A stretch of DNA of 64,000 nucleotides, taken from NCBI GenBank assembly GCA_027485615.1, contig JAIXQS010000038.1, forward strand, positions 23,622-87,621. Reading direction: 5' to 3'. A program made the position numbers and the translations under genes. Below the pieces are notes generated by a model, which was not told where the DNA came from, made no database searches, and was given only the letters and a program-made list of their open reading frames with translations. Shown here piece by piece: positions 1-8,478 of the stretch. Each line of letters starts with the position of its first letter. Position 1 is the first letter of the stretch. This DNA is from Verrucomicrobiaceae bacterium. Its GTDB lineage: Bacteria > Verrucomicrobiota > Verrucomicrobiia > Verrucomicrobiales > Akkermansiaceae.

Positions 1-3000
1 GTTGGGAATCGAACCGGTGGTGCCGCCCGCGCCAATTTGCAGCGTGCCGCCGGAAATGGTGGTGGCGCCCGTGAAGGTGTTGGTGCCGGAGAGGATCCAG
101 GTGTTGGCATCTGCCTTCGTCACGCTGATGGTTCCGCTGCCGTTGTCGATCTGCCCGGCGAAGGCGCTGGTGCCGCAGGTGTTGGAGCCGCCGAGAATCA
201 GCGTCTTGGCTCCCGCGGTGGTGACGGCCAAATTGCTGTTGATGATGAGGGAAGAGTTGTTGGTGCCGTTGTTGTCGATGGCGACGAAGCTGTTCGATGC
301 GTTGGCTAATTCGATCGCACGGTTGGTCAGCGTCAGCCCCGCGCTGCCAACGTACCGGAGTCTGTTCGGATTGGCTAAAGTCTGAGCGTTGCCGGCAAAG
401 CGGATGTTGCTGGCGACCGTGTCATTCAGGTTGGACAACTGATAGATAAATGATGCACCGGACGTGTTCATCTGCAGCACGCCGGTAAAGTTCGAGAGGT
501 CGCTGAAGGCGATGATTTTATTCTGTCCGGTGCCACCTGGATTGTCGCCACTGAAGGTTCCACTGCCCGAGAGGGATGGAATCGTAAAAGTAAAGATAGC
601 TCCATTAGAAGTGTTTCTGAAGTTTGCCGTGACGTCTGGATTGATGGTCGTTGAGGGGAGGTTTATGTTGGCAGCAGAATACGTGAAGTTGGAGGTGCCG
701 GTGAATGTGAGACCGCTCGATGAGCTGAGGGGATTGCCCGCTTGGCCGCTCACGTCCAGCGTGCCGCCATTCATGATTGTGGCACCGGTGTAGGTTGGAT
801 TGGTCGAGAGGGTGAGCGTGCCGTCACCCGCCTTGGTGAGGCTTCTGCCCAATCCGAAGTCGCTGACCGCGCCGCTGACGGCGAGGGTGCCGCCGCTGGC
901 CACCGTCCACGTCTGGCTGGAAGCGAGCGCGACCCGGGCACTGATGGTGTTGGTGCCGGAGGTTTTAAGGGAGTTGATAGCATTGCCTGCGGTGTTGCCA
1001 TTGACCGCGGCGGCTTCGAGAACCAGCGCGCCCGGGCCGGCGATGGTTACGTTGCCCGAGGCGTTCGTTAAGGTCAGGCTGTTGATGTTGAAATCGGTAT
1101 CCAACACGGTGGCGAGGGTTCCTGGCGTTGGTGTCTGCGTGGAGAAGGTGACGTTGGTCGCAAAGTCAGGGGCACCGGCGACGGCTCCACCACCGGCCAG
1201 AGTATCGCGCCAGTTTGCGGCTGTGTTCCAGTTGGCATTGGAAGAACCTGCCCAGAATGCGGCAGGTGTGAGGGCGGACGCGTTGGCGACGACAAGGTCG
1301 AGATCGCCATTGTTGGCTGTGTTATGGGTAAGCGTGTAGGTCTGGCCGAAGGCTTTGGTAATGGGAAGGGAGAATCTGCCAGCGTTCGTGGTATCCAGTG
1401 TCCCCGCGCCGCCAATGAGGGTGTAAGTGGTCGCCGTGCGGCCGCTGGCTCCGCCGAGCCAGTTTAAGTCGATCGACTGGTTGTTGCTGAGGGTGGTGGT
1501 GCCCGCCACGATGAGCGAGTCGGAGGTGCCGGTGCCATTCCCCATATCGAAGCGGAGGGTATTTGCCCCCGCTGCGCCGGTGATGGAAAGCGTGCTGCCG
1601 AGGGTAAGACTGCCGACCGATGTGTCGCGGAGATCCAGTCCGCCGGTGCTGCTGACCGTGACCGCGCCGCCGAGGCTGCCGCCGTTGCCGCCGAGGGAGC
1701 CAGCTGTGACCGACACGTTACCGGTGGCCGCGCTGGAGTCTCCGGTGATACGCAGGATACCGGCGCTGACAGATGTGGGACCGGTATAATCATTCGTGCC
1801 GGATAGAGTCCAATCGCCGGTGCCGGCCTTGGAAAGGTTCATGAGCCTGCCTCCAGCAGAGTTCCTGATAGCGCCTGAGATGAGGCTGCCTGCTGCAGAT
1901 CCCTCCAACTGCAGCGTCGTATTGCTGCCAACAGCGGCGTCATTGGACTGGCGCACCGTACCGGTGACGGTCATGGGGGCATCCGCCCGCAACGTGGCTT
2001 GATGATTGCCCGCAGTGCCTGCCTGCAGTGTGACGTTCACATTGGCGATCTGGAGCCTGTAGTTGTTCGCACCGGTCAACCAGAGCCCCTGGCCCGTGGA
2101 AGCGGTGGCACCCTCGGTAAGATTCAGGTTGCCCAACTGGATGGTGCTGCCGGTCTGTGTGCTGGAGCTGGTGCCGAGGTTGGCGGTGCTGTTGTTGCCG
2201 ACGAACGCCCTCATCCAATGCCGGAGATCACCCGTGCCCACGCCTTCGATATTGCTGAAATTCAGATTCACTCCCGAGCGGGAGGCGGGCGTGGCGGAGT
2301 CGTCCAGGAACCTGATGTTACCAGCGCGTGAGTTAACGCCACCTTGGTTCTGATTCAGCGAGGTGGAATTGGAAAGCGCCTGCATGCCCTGAAAAACCAG
2401 AATGCCGTTATCATCACCATAGCTCAATGTCGTTGCGCCGGTGTAGGTATTGGTGCCGGACAATGCCCAGATGCTGTTGCCAGCGCCCTTAGTGAGGCCG
2501 ACGACCCCCGCGCCAGCGTTGGCGATGTTGCCGGCGAATTGGTTGGTGCTGGTGGTATTGCTGCCGGCCAAGGTCAGCGTCCGGGCACTTGTGCCGCTGT
2601 GTGCCAGGTTCTGCTGGATGATGAGCGCGCCGGAGCCGTTGTTGTTAATTGACCCGCTGACGCTCATGGTGAACGGACGGAGCGCGAAAGTCTTGGCGGT
2701 GCCGCTCCAATTCCAGCCGTTGGTTCCAATTGTGATGGCATTAGCCGAATCCCCGAGGCTGGCGAAGGTCATCGCGTATTGGGAGGAGATTGTGCCCGTG
2801 AAGGTGTTGCCGGTATTGGTGAAATTAGCGCCGTCGGAACCGGTCTGGGTGATGGAGCTGCTGCCGGAGAGCACCCCGTTCACGGTAATCGCGTTGTTCA
2901 GAGCCATGTTGGCGTTGACCGTGACGTCGCGATTCAAGACGAAACCATCCGTGTAGTTGATTTGGCCGCCACTGAAAGTAAGTCCGCCGGACGTGGCGCC

Positions 3001-3504
3001 GAGATGTGAATCGACGTTACCTGCGAAACTAATGCTACCGGCGCTGAGTATCGTGCCGCCGGTGTAGTTGTTGCTGGTGTTGTTGAGAAGCAGAATGCCC
3101 GCGCCGTTTTTCTGGAGACCGTCGCTGCCGGATATCTGGCTGGAAATGGTGAGGGTGCGTCCGGAGGTGGTAACATCAATGACTGGAACGCCCGTGGTGC
3201 GATCCAAGGTGAGGATATTCCCGCCGGAAATGGTGTAGTTGTGCGTTGTATCCGAGGCGGTGATGTTTCCGATGGTGTATGGAGCGTCGAGGGTGATGAT
3301 GCGGTCCGCAGTGATCACATTTCCGAGCGTGGCGGTGAAATCAGCACCGGAGGCGACGGTGCCACCAAGCCATCTGGCGGTGTCACTCCAGTTTCCAGCG
3401 GAATCGCTGTTCCATGTGCTGTTCTGGGCGTTCACGGAAGAGATGCAAAGCATCACACTGGATGCGATGGCGAGGGAGCGGATGTGGCGGAATTTCGGTT
3501 TCAT
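1..3504 (-). CDS. PATR (autotransporter-associated beta-strand repeat) secreted protein, 3' end cut by window edge
   Basis: The minus strand is open from an ATG at 3504 to the left edge, giving 1168 visible codons with no stop in the parts I translated. Residues 1-30 form a signal peptide (MKPKFRHIRSLAIASSVMLC) ending near VNA. The mature part is rich in Gly, Thr, Ser and Asn. It carries repeats of the KxGxGxLxLSGTNTYTGxTxxxxGTL type at about residues 128-150, 336-358, 557-583, 888-916 and 1129-1158, the signature of PATR passenger repeats that fold as a parallel beta-helix. Such proteins in Verrucomicrobiota usually end in an autotransporter barrel or PEP-CTERM-like anchor. That end lies outside the window, so the export and anchoring mode is unknown. 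A likely role is surface adhesion or polysaccharide contact (inference). The gene diverges from the GntR/LacI-type regulator at 3743, which could control it. Plus-strand frames over this stretch are antisense artefacts. Confidence 0.9.
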   Translation of the reverse strand, partial: MKPKFRHIRSLAIASSVMLCISSVNAQNSTWNSDSAGNWSDTARWLGGTVASGADFTATLGNVITADRIITLDAPYTIGNITASDTTHNYTISGGNILTLDRTTGVPVIDVTTSGRTLTISSQISGSDGLQKNGAGILLLNNTSNNYTGGTILSAGSISFAGNVDSHLGATSGGLTFSGGQINYTDGFVLNRDVTVNANMALNNAITVNGVLSGSSSITQTGSDGANFTNTGNTFTGTISSQYAMTFASLGDSANAITIGTNGWNWSGTAKTFALRPFTMSVSGSINNNGSGALIIQQNLAHSGTSARTLTLAGSNTTSTNQFAGNIANAGAGVVGLTKGAGNSIWALSGTNTYTGATTLSYGDDNGILVFQGMQALSNSTSLNQNQGGVNSRAGNIRFLDDSATPASRSGVNLNFSNIEGVGTGDLRHWMRAFVGNNSTANLGTSSSTQTGSTIQLGNLNLTEGATASTGQGLWLTGANNYRLQIANVNVTLQAGTAGNHQATLRADAPMTVTGTVRQSNDAAVGSNTTLQLEGSAAGSLISGAIRNSAGGRLMNLSKAGTGDWTLSGTNDYTGPTSVSAGILRITGDSSAATGNVSVTAGSLGGNGGSLGGAVTVSSTGGLDLRDTSVGSLTLGSTLSITGAAGANTLRFDMGNGTGTSDSLIVAGTTTLSNNQSIDLNWLGGASGRTATTYTLIGGAGTLDTTNAGRFSLPITKAFGQTYTLTHNTANNGDLDLVVANASALTPAAFWAGSSNANWNTAANWRDTLAGGGAVAGAPDFATNVTFSTQTPTPGTLATVLDTDFNINSLTLTNASGNVTIAGPGALVLEAAAVNGNTAGNAINSLKTSGTNTISARVALASSQTWTVASGGTLAVSGAVSDFGLGRSLTKAGDGTLTLSTNPTYTGATIMNGGTLDVSGQAGNPLSSSSGLTFTGTSNFTYSAANINLPSTTINPDVTANFRNTSNGAIFTFTIPSLSGSGTFSGDNPGGTGQNKIIAFSDLSNFTGVLQMNTSGASFIYQLSNLNDTVASNIRFAGNAQTLANPNRLRYVGSAGLTLTNRAIELANASNSFVAIDNNGTNNSSLIINSNLAVTTAGAKTLILGGSNTCGTSAFAGQIDNGSGTISVTKADANTWILSGTNTFTGATTISGGTLQIGAGGTTGSIPN

Positions 3505-3742
3505 GGGGGAGTTGGGGGTTAGAAGTGATTGGGAAGAATTTGAAAGCGTCAGAAATATCGGGAAAAGAGATCGGAGGGAGGAGGAAACGGGATGGCTGTT
3601 AGATGGGTTGGGGAGATGATTTTGGGAATGGATATAGCGCGAGCCTAGGGTTCATTTCTCAAAATAAGATGGTGTAGGGGGGGGGTGTGCAACATTAAAT
3701 AATCTTGTTATTGTTACCCATAGAGTATCAAATTTCTCCGAA
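3505..3742. promoter_or_regulatory. Divergent intergenic region between PATR gene and GntR/LacI-like regulator
   Basis: This 238-bp gap separates two divergently transcribed genes, so both promoters should lie here. The right half (about 3690-3742) is AT-rich next to a run of nine or more G at 3677-3686. I see no convincing -35/-10 pair and no clear dyad. Confidence 0.4.
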
Positions 3743-4810
3743 ATGAAACCGTTCCGGTCACTGTCTGCGATTGAGCAATTGACAACCCATCTGCGTGAGG
3801 AAATCCGAAACGGCGGTCTGGATGGAGACATGCCGGGCGTGGCGCAATTGGTTCGGCGCTTGGGAGTCGGCACAAAGACCGTGGTGGCGGCCATGGAGAG
3901 CCTGAAGCGCGATGGTGTGATCCAAGCGAACGGCAAGCGGAAGCGCAGCGGGATCGTGGCGGCGGGTGCCGGAAAGAAGTCCGGATTGCGCATCCGCATC
4001 CTGCTTTACGAGGAAAGCGACATGCATAGCGAGCATATCGTGCAGCTTGCCTTCCGGCTCAAGGAACACGGGCACCATGTAGCCTATGCAGCGAAGACGT
4101 TGTCGGGTCTGCATTTCGACGTGAAGAGGGTGGCGCGGATGGTGGAAATGAACGACGGGGATGCTTGGATTGTGCAGGCAGGGTCGCGGCCGGTGCTGGA
4201 ATGGTTTGCCGCGCGATCCGTACCCGCGTTCGCCATGTTCGGGCGACAGTTCCAATTACCGATAGCGAGTCTCGCCACCTTGAAATCGCCGGCTGTGGCG
4301 GAAGCATTGCGCCGGCTGGTGGATCTCGGTCACCGCCGCATCGTGATGCTGGTGCGCGAGGAGCGCCGCAAGCCCAACCCGGGCTTGTTAGAACGACGGT
4401 TTCTCGAAGAGTTGGGAAACCTAGGGATCGAGACAGGTGCGTATAACCTGCCGGATTGGGAGGATAACGCAGAGGGCTTGCGCAGGGGGCTGGACTCGCT
4501 CTTCCGGCACTCGCCGCCCACCGCGATTTTCCTGAGCGAACCGGCCTTGTTTTTCGCCACGCAGCAGTATTTGCTGAGAAATCAGCTGGTTGTACCGCGC
4601 GATGTTTCGCTGGTCTCGCTGGATGATCATCCGGCATACCGGTGGTTCGATCCGGAGGTTTCCCACATCCGCAGCGACACCCGGCGGTGGGTTCCCCGGA
4701 TGGTACGGTGGGCGGACAATGTGGCGAACGGCAAGGAAGATCGCCGCGAGACTTTGATCCGCGCTGAATTCGTGGAGGGAGGCACCATCGGACCGGTGCC
4801 GGGCGGATGA
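3743..4810 (+). CDS. GntR-type winged-helix / LacI-like sensor transcriptional regulator
   Basis: This is a 355-residue protein. Residues 1-75 are a GntR-family winged helix, with the recognition region LVRRLGVGTKTVVAAMESLK followed by RDGVI and a basic wing. Residues ~85-345 resemble the periplasmic-binding-protein-like sensor of LacI/GalR regulators, with the characteristic VDLGHRRIVML and DVSLVSLDDHP segments. This hybrid architecture (GntR reader on a LacI-type ligand domain) is common in Verrucomicrobiota and in AraR-like regulators, where the ligand is usually a sugar. The ligand here is unknown. The gene diverges from the PATR gene, so local control of that gene or autoregulation is plausible (inference). 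A GC-rich hairpin follows the stop codon. Confidence 0.85.
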   Translation: MKPFRSLSAIEQLTTHLREEIRNGGLDGDMPGVAQLVRRLGVGTKTVVAAMESLKRDGVIQANGKRKRSGIVAAGAGKKSGLRIRILLYEESDMHSEHIVQLAFRLKEHGHHVAYAAKTLSGLHFDVKRVARMVEMNDGDAWIVQAGSRPVLEWFAARSVPAFAMFGRQFQLPIASLATLKSPAVAEALRRLVDLGHRRIVMLVREERRKPNPGLLERRFLEELGNLGIETGAYNLPDWEDNAEGLRRGLDSLFRHSPPTAIFLSEPALFFATQQYLLRNQLVVPRDVSLVSLDDHPAYRWFDPEVSHIRSDTRRWVPRMVRWADNVANGKEDRRETLIRAEFVEGGTIGPVPGG

Positions 4811-4814
4811 AAAA

Positions 4815-4838
4815 GGGCGGGACGTTTCCGCCCCGCCC
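4815..4838 (+). terminator. Rho-independent-like terminator hairpin after the regulator
   Basis: GGGCGGG (4815-4821) can pair with CCCGCCC (4832-4838) across a 10-nt loop, starting 4 nt after the stop codon at 4810. Four A precede it and a weak T run (TCCGTTT) follows. It may also serve the convergent gene ending at 4963. Confidence 0.6.
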
Positions 4839-4962
4839 TCCGTTTGGCTGATAGAAATCCGTCCGGAAATTTTCCCTCCGGGTTGAGGCGGTATCGGCAG
4901 ACGCGCTGGGGTTTCTGCCGATGCCGCACCAATGGCGGGTCGTTCCTGCGGGTGTTCCTTTA

Positions 4963-5346
4963 TCAGAGCCGCAGTTGCCAGAGGCCTTCTGTCTCGCGAT
5001 CGCGCCATTCGGGGCGGCGTGAGATGGGGTCCTGGAGGGTGCGGATGGTCTTGCGTCCGCCTGTGAAGACGAAGGATTCGCAATCGATGGTAACCACCTC
5101 GAGACCCATGTAATAGGTGCCGTGGAGGGTGCTGACTGCCTCGGCCCCGAAGGCTCCGGCGAGGTGGGAACGCAGCAGGTTGGATTCCTTCGCGCCGAGG
5201 AAGAGGAACGACGGGGTTTCCCCGTTGGCGCTCTTTGATCGGATCAGGTCGGAAACGGCCCGAGTGTCCCAATTGTCGCCCATTGTCAGCTCCGGGGGAA
5301 CCGTGGCGACGTCGGGCAGGGCTATGTTATGTGGTATGGTGTTCAT
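4963..5346 (-). CDS. Conserved-looking hypothetical protein, 127 residues
   Basis: The ORF starts at ATG 5346 (MNTIPHNIALP) and encodes a soluble protein without signal peptide or membrane segment. I do not recognise the family. The central part (FLFLGAKESNLLRSHLAGAF, then YYMGLEVVTIDCESFVFTGG) reads like a compact alpha/beta fold, and the C-terminus is rich in Arg, Trp and Asp. It lies alone between the regulator and the sulfatase, converging on the regulator. The coding call rests on plausible amino acid usage and on the absence of any better frame here. An inverted repeat lies 37 bp upstream of the start. Confidence 0.55.
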   Translation of the reverse strand: MNTIPHNIALPDVATVPPELTMGDNWDTRAVSDLIRSKSANGETPSFLFLGAKESNLLRSHLAGAFGAEAVSTLHGTYYMGLEVVTIDCESFVFTGGRKTIRTLQDPISRRPEWRDRETEGLWQLRL

Positions 5347-5653
5347 GTAGGTGGGGGGGTGGTATTCATGTCTTCCTAAGCATCACATGTGCGATCGGGC
5401 GTCATGCCTTCCGGCGCATGTGACCTCAGTTACGGGAGGGGTTCCGCGCGCCTTTCACCCGAGTTTTCAGAAAAAGGGTGCCAGGATGCGAAACGAACTT
5501 CCGAACTCGGGATCAGTAAAGCCCGTTCGGATGATCGGGACGAGGATGCCAGGGTGACGGTGGCGTCACCTCGAACAGTTTCACCGGTGCGGCATGGAGT
5601 GTGACGGCGAGCGATAGCGCGATGATGGGTTTTATGGCGGGAATGGGTGGGGA
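5347..5653. other. 307-bp gap with an imperfect inverted repeat
   Basis: No gene is supported between the 127-residue ORF and the sulfatase stop. The only structure I see is an inverted repeat: TCACATGTGC (5383-5392) and GCGCATGTGA (5414-5423), 9 of 10 positions paired, with a 21-nt spacer. It lies just upstream of the 127-residue ORF and could be its operator. The remainder shows nothing recognisable. Confidence 0.4.
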
Positions 5654-6928
5654 TTATTTCCGGGCCGCGTCGAGCAGAGCCTTGAGCCGCGCCGCCTCTT
5701 CCGGATGCTCCTTCGATACATCGGTTTTCTCAAGCGGATCGGATTTCAGATCGTAGAGCACCGGGGTCGTCGGTGCGCCGGAGAAAGGGCGGTCGGGCTT
5801 GGCGGCGCCGGGGACCATGAGCTTCCACCAGCCATCGATCACCACATCGGTGATGCGGCTTTTCGCGGGATCGGCGAGGTCGGCGATGTCGTGGGTGTAG
5901 GACTCCACGAAAACGGTTTTGCGCGCTTTCATCGCTGCGCGGTCGGTGAGATCGAGTCCGGGGAGGTCGCCGGGATTTTTCGCGCCGGTGATGCCCAGGA
6001 TGGTCGGCGCGAAATCAATCACATGCGCGAGCGTCTCATCGTCGCGGGCGGGTTCCACCTTGCCGGGCCAGCGGACGAACATCGGCGTGCGGATTCCGAG
6101 TTCGTAGGGGGAAAGCTTCGCGCGGTCGCGCTTCTGGGCGTGGGCGGCGTCCCAGCCGTTGTCGGCGAGGTAGAGGATCACGGTGTTTTCCTTGAGGCCG
6201 TTCTTTTCCAGATACGCGTCCATCTCGCCGGTGGTCTCGTCGAGCCAATCGACCATCGCATGGTAAAGCTCCGCCTCCTTGGTTGGCCCTTTGCCACGGT
6301 ATTTTTTCAGCAGACGCTCCGGCGGATTGTGCGGGGTGTGGGGCAGGTACGGCGCGTGCCAGATGAAGAACGGTTTCTTCTCCGCCTTCGCGGTGTCGAT
6401 GAAATCGAAGATCGGCTTCATGCCCTTGCGCCCGATCTCCAGACCTGCATCGCCGTGGCGTCCTGGGGTATCGGTCATACCATGGGTGAAGCCCATCTGC
6501 TGGAAGGTTCCGTTCCAGATCTTGCCGGTTTGGAAAGTGAGGTATCCGGCCTCGGTCACGGCCTTGGGCAGCGTGAGGGAATTTCCCAGCAATTGCTGAC
6601 GGAGCGCCTCGCGCTGGCCGGGCTTCGAGCGCCCGTCGGAAAGGTCGTTGCCGGTGATCCCGTTCGCGCTTGGCATTTTTCCGGTGAGCAAACATGCCAG
6701 CGAAGGGGAGCAGAGAGGCATCACATAACCGCGCGTGTAGAGAAGTCCTTCCGAGGCCATGCGGTCGAGGTTCGGGGTCTTCACGATTTCATGGCCCATG
6801 AAGCCGTAGTCGTTGAATCCCTGGTCATCGGAAATGATCAGGATCACGTTCGGCTTGGCGGCCTCGGCGGAAAAGCAAGGCATGCCCGCAGCCATGAGGA
6901 GCAGATACGCGATCAGGAGTTTTTTCAT
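5654..6928 (-). CDS. Secreted type I sulfatase with an atypical active-site signature
   Basis: With the ATG at 6928 the product has 424 residues and begins with a signal peptide (MKKLLIAYLLLMAAGMPCFS). The open frame runs further upstream but would then overlap the divergent hydrolase, so 6928 is preferred. The alkaline-phosphatase-superfamily metal site is visible as NVILIISDDQGFNDYG (DD at residues 34-35). The formylglycine motif reads C73-S-P-S-L77, followed by ACLLTG. The first Cys is the residue normally converted to formylglycine, but the usual Arg at motif position 5 is Leu. The substrate is probably a sulfated glycan (family knowledge). No maturase is recognised in the window. The gene diverges from the SGNH hydrolase at 7023. 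Confidence 0.88.
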   Translation of the reverse strand: MKKLLIAYLLLMAAGMPCFSAEAAKPNVILIISDDQGFNDYGFMGHEIVKTPNLDRMASEGLLYTRGYVMPLCSPSLACLLTGKMPSANGITGNDLSDGRSKPGQREALRQQLLGNSLTLPKAVTEAGYLTFQTGKIWNGTFQQMGFTHGMTDTPGRHGDAGLEIGRKGMKPIFDFIDTAKAEKKPFFIWHAPYLPHTPHNPPERLLKKYRGKGPTKEAELYHAMVDWLDETTGEMDAYLEKNGLKENTVILYLADNGWDAAHAQKRDRAKLSPYELGIRTPMFVRWPGKVEPARDDETLAHVIDFAPTILGITGAKNPGDLPGLDLTDRAAMKARKTVFVESYTHDIADLADPAKSRITDVVIDGWWKLMVPGAAKPDRPFSGAPTTPVLYDLKSDPLEKTDVSKEHPEEAARLKALLDAARK

Positions 6929-7022
6929 GAGTTCGAGCGTTCCGTGCCATACAGGGCTTGTCGAACCAAAACCGCCCATCCGTCTTGCCGTATCGCACAT
7001 GACGGGGTCATGTTTCGCCCAG

Positions 7023-7751
7023 ATGACACGGCCTATCCTCGGCGCCCTATTTCTGACGGCGACATTTCTCGCCCCCAGCTGCTCCCCGGTGGCCGATCCA
7101 TCGGTGATCCACGCCCCCGCCGCCTTCGTGATGCCGAAGGACGCTCCCGCGCTGCCCAACGTCCTGCTCATCGGCGATTCCATCTCAATCCACTATGCCG
7201 AAAAGGTGCGAAAAAACCTGAAGGGCGAGGCGGATGTGTGCCATATCCGCAGCAACGGGCAATCCTCCGATTTCGGACTGAAGCACCTCGATACCTGGCT
7301 CGGCGACGGGAAATGGGACGTGATCCATTTCAACTGGGGTTTGTGGGACATCTACCGCCGACAGCCGACCCCGAAAGAGCGGAGCCGCTGTGACAAGGAC
7401 GGCCGAACGCTCAGCATCCCGCCCGGGCAATACCGCCGAAACCTGGAAAGGATCGTCGCCCGCCTCAAGGAAACCGGCGCGGATCTCATCTGGTGCACGA
7501 CCACCCCCGTGCCCGAAGGGGAACCCGACCGCCGCCCCGGCGACGAGATCACCTACAACCGCATCGCCGCCGAGATCATGGCGAAGCACGGCATCGCCAC
7601 CAACGACCTCCACGCCCACGCCCTGGGGAAACTGCCCGGGATCGCCATGAAAAAGGGCGATATTCACTATACGCCCGGGGGTTATGCCTATCTCGCCGGA
7701 AAGGTCGCGGACAGCGTTTCCGAGCAACTCAGGAAGCAGCCGCGCGGTTGA
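7023..7751 (+). CDS. SGNH/GDSL-family hydrolase, exported
   Basis: Starting at ATG 7023 the product has 242 residues. The N-terminus (MTRPILGALFLTATFLAPSC) is an export signal, possibly a lipoprotein signal because a Cys follows the hydrophobic stretch, although the lipobox (APSC) is weak. Block I of the SGNH family is NVLLIGDSIS, with the catalytic Ser. A later DIHYTPGGYAYLAGKVA gives the Asp-x-x-His pair of the family. The family hydrolyses esters, often acetyl groups on polysaccharides, so a partnership with the divergent sulfatase in glycan breakdown is reasonable (inference). The longer in-frame start at 6813 is rejected because it would run through the sulfatase N-terminus. Confidence 0.8.
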   Translation: MTRPILGALFLTATFLAPSCSPVADPSVIHAPAAFVMPKDAPALPNVLLIGDSISIHYAEKVRKNLKGEADVCHIRSNGQSSDFGLKHLDTWLGDGKWDVIHFNWGLWDIYRRQPTPKERSRCDKDGRTLSIPPGQYRRNLERIVARLKETGADLIWCTTTPVPEGEPDRRPGDEITYNRIAAEIMAKHGIATNDLHAHALGKLPGIAMKKGDIHYTPGGYAYLAGKVADSVSEQLRKQPRG

Positions 7752-7783
7752 CAAAAAATCCCCGCAACCGTGAACTCGGGCGC

Positions 7784-8185
7784 ATGACCGCCACGGAAAC
7801 CGTAGAAGCTTACCTAGCCGCCTTCAACCTGGGACACACCGACGCCATGCTCGGCCTCGTTTCCGAGGACATCGCCCACCACGTCAACGAAAGCGGCATC
7901 CGCACAGGCAAGGAAGCCTTCGCGGAGTTCAACGCCCACATGACCCGCTGTTATCGCGAAAGGCTGGAGGACATCGTCGTCTTCCGCACCGCCGACACCA
8001 ACCGCGCCGCCGCCGAGTTCACCGTCTGCGGCGAATACCTAGCCACCGATGCCGGACTCCCGGAGGCGAACGGCCAGACCTACAAGCTCCCCGCCGGCGC
8101 CTTTTTCACCGTCACCGGCGGGAAAATCAGCCGCATCACGACTTACTACAACCTTAGTAACTGGATCGCGCAGGTATCGGCGTGA
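7784..8185 (+). CDS. SnoaL/NTF2-like protein (steroid-isomerase-related family)
   Basis: This 133-residue cytosolic protein has the cone-shaped NTF2-like fold pattern: MTATETVEAYLAAFNLGHTD at the N-terminus, then a central IAHHVNESGIRTG and HMTRCYRERLEDIVV. It resembles a conserved uncharacterised family annotated as ketosteroid-isomerase-related. No reaction can be assigned. The ATG at 7784 is 32 nt after the hydrolase stop. A TTGACA hexamer sits at 7748-7753 but has no good -10 partner, so co-transcription with the hydrolase is equally likely. Confidence 0.75.
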   Translation: MTATETVEAYLAAFNLGHTDAMLGLVSEDIAHHVNESGIRTGKEAFAEFNAHMTRCYRERLEDIVVFRTADTNRAAAEFTVCGEYLATDAGLPEANGQTYKLPAGAFFTVTGGKISRITTYYNLSNWIAQVSA

Positions 8186-8189
8186 AAAT

Positions 8190-8478
8190 TCACAACCCCG
8201 CTTCGGCGAGCGCCTTGATGATCACATCCGCCGCGAGCTGGTGGCCGCGGAGGTTCGGGTGGTTCACTTGGCTGAGCAGCTCCGCTTGAGGCGTGCCTTT
8301 CGCGAGCTCCGCCAGCCAGGCTGCGGAGACATCCGCGAGGATCACCTTCTCGGAATCGGCGAGCTTGCGGATCAAGGCGGCGCGTTTGGTGAGGACATCG
8401 CGTGAGAAACGCTCCGCACCCGCCGGACTCGCCTCGCCGCCAATGGCGGTGATGATCACGTTCAGGACGGCATGAGGG
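8190..8478 (-). pseudogene. Truncated SGNH/GDSL hydrolase fragment (C-terminal part only)
   Basis: A short minus-strand frame of ~89 codons ends in VNHPNLRGHQLAADVIIKAL, which matches the last block (His of the catalytic triad) of SGNH hydrolases. The GDS nucleophile block and most of the fold are missing. The frame is open upstream straight into the end of ilvN, whose stop lies at 8479-8481. The only start in the fragment is a GTG at 8459. I read this as a decayed gene whose 5' part was deleted when it was joined to ilvN. A short functional protein is less likely. Confidence 0.55.

Noticed and set aside
2..3619. Many overlapping plus-strand open frames over the first 3.5 kb
   Set aside because: They are antisense to the PATR gene; Pro/Val/Ala-rich translations without motifs arise from its Gly/Thr/Asn codons.
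5705..7393. 562-codon plus-strand frame
   Set aside because: Antisense to the sulfatase, Arg/Gly/His-rich, and it runs into the SGNH gene in a different frame; no motif.
7748..7776. TTGACA promoter before the NTF2-like gene
   Set aside because: The -35 is perfect, but no acceptable -10 follows at 16-18 nt, so it was not listed as a promoter.
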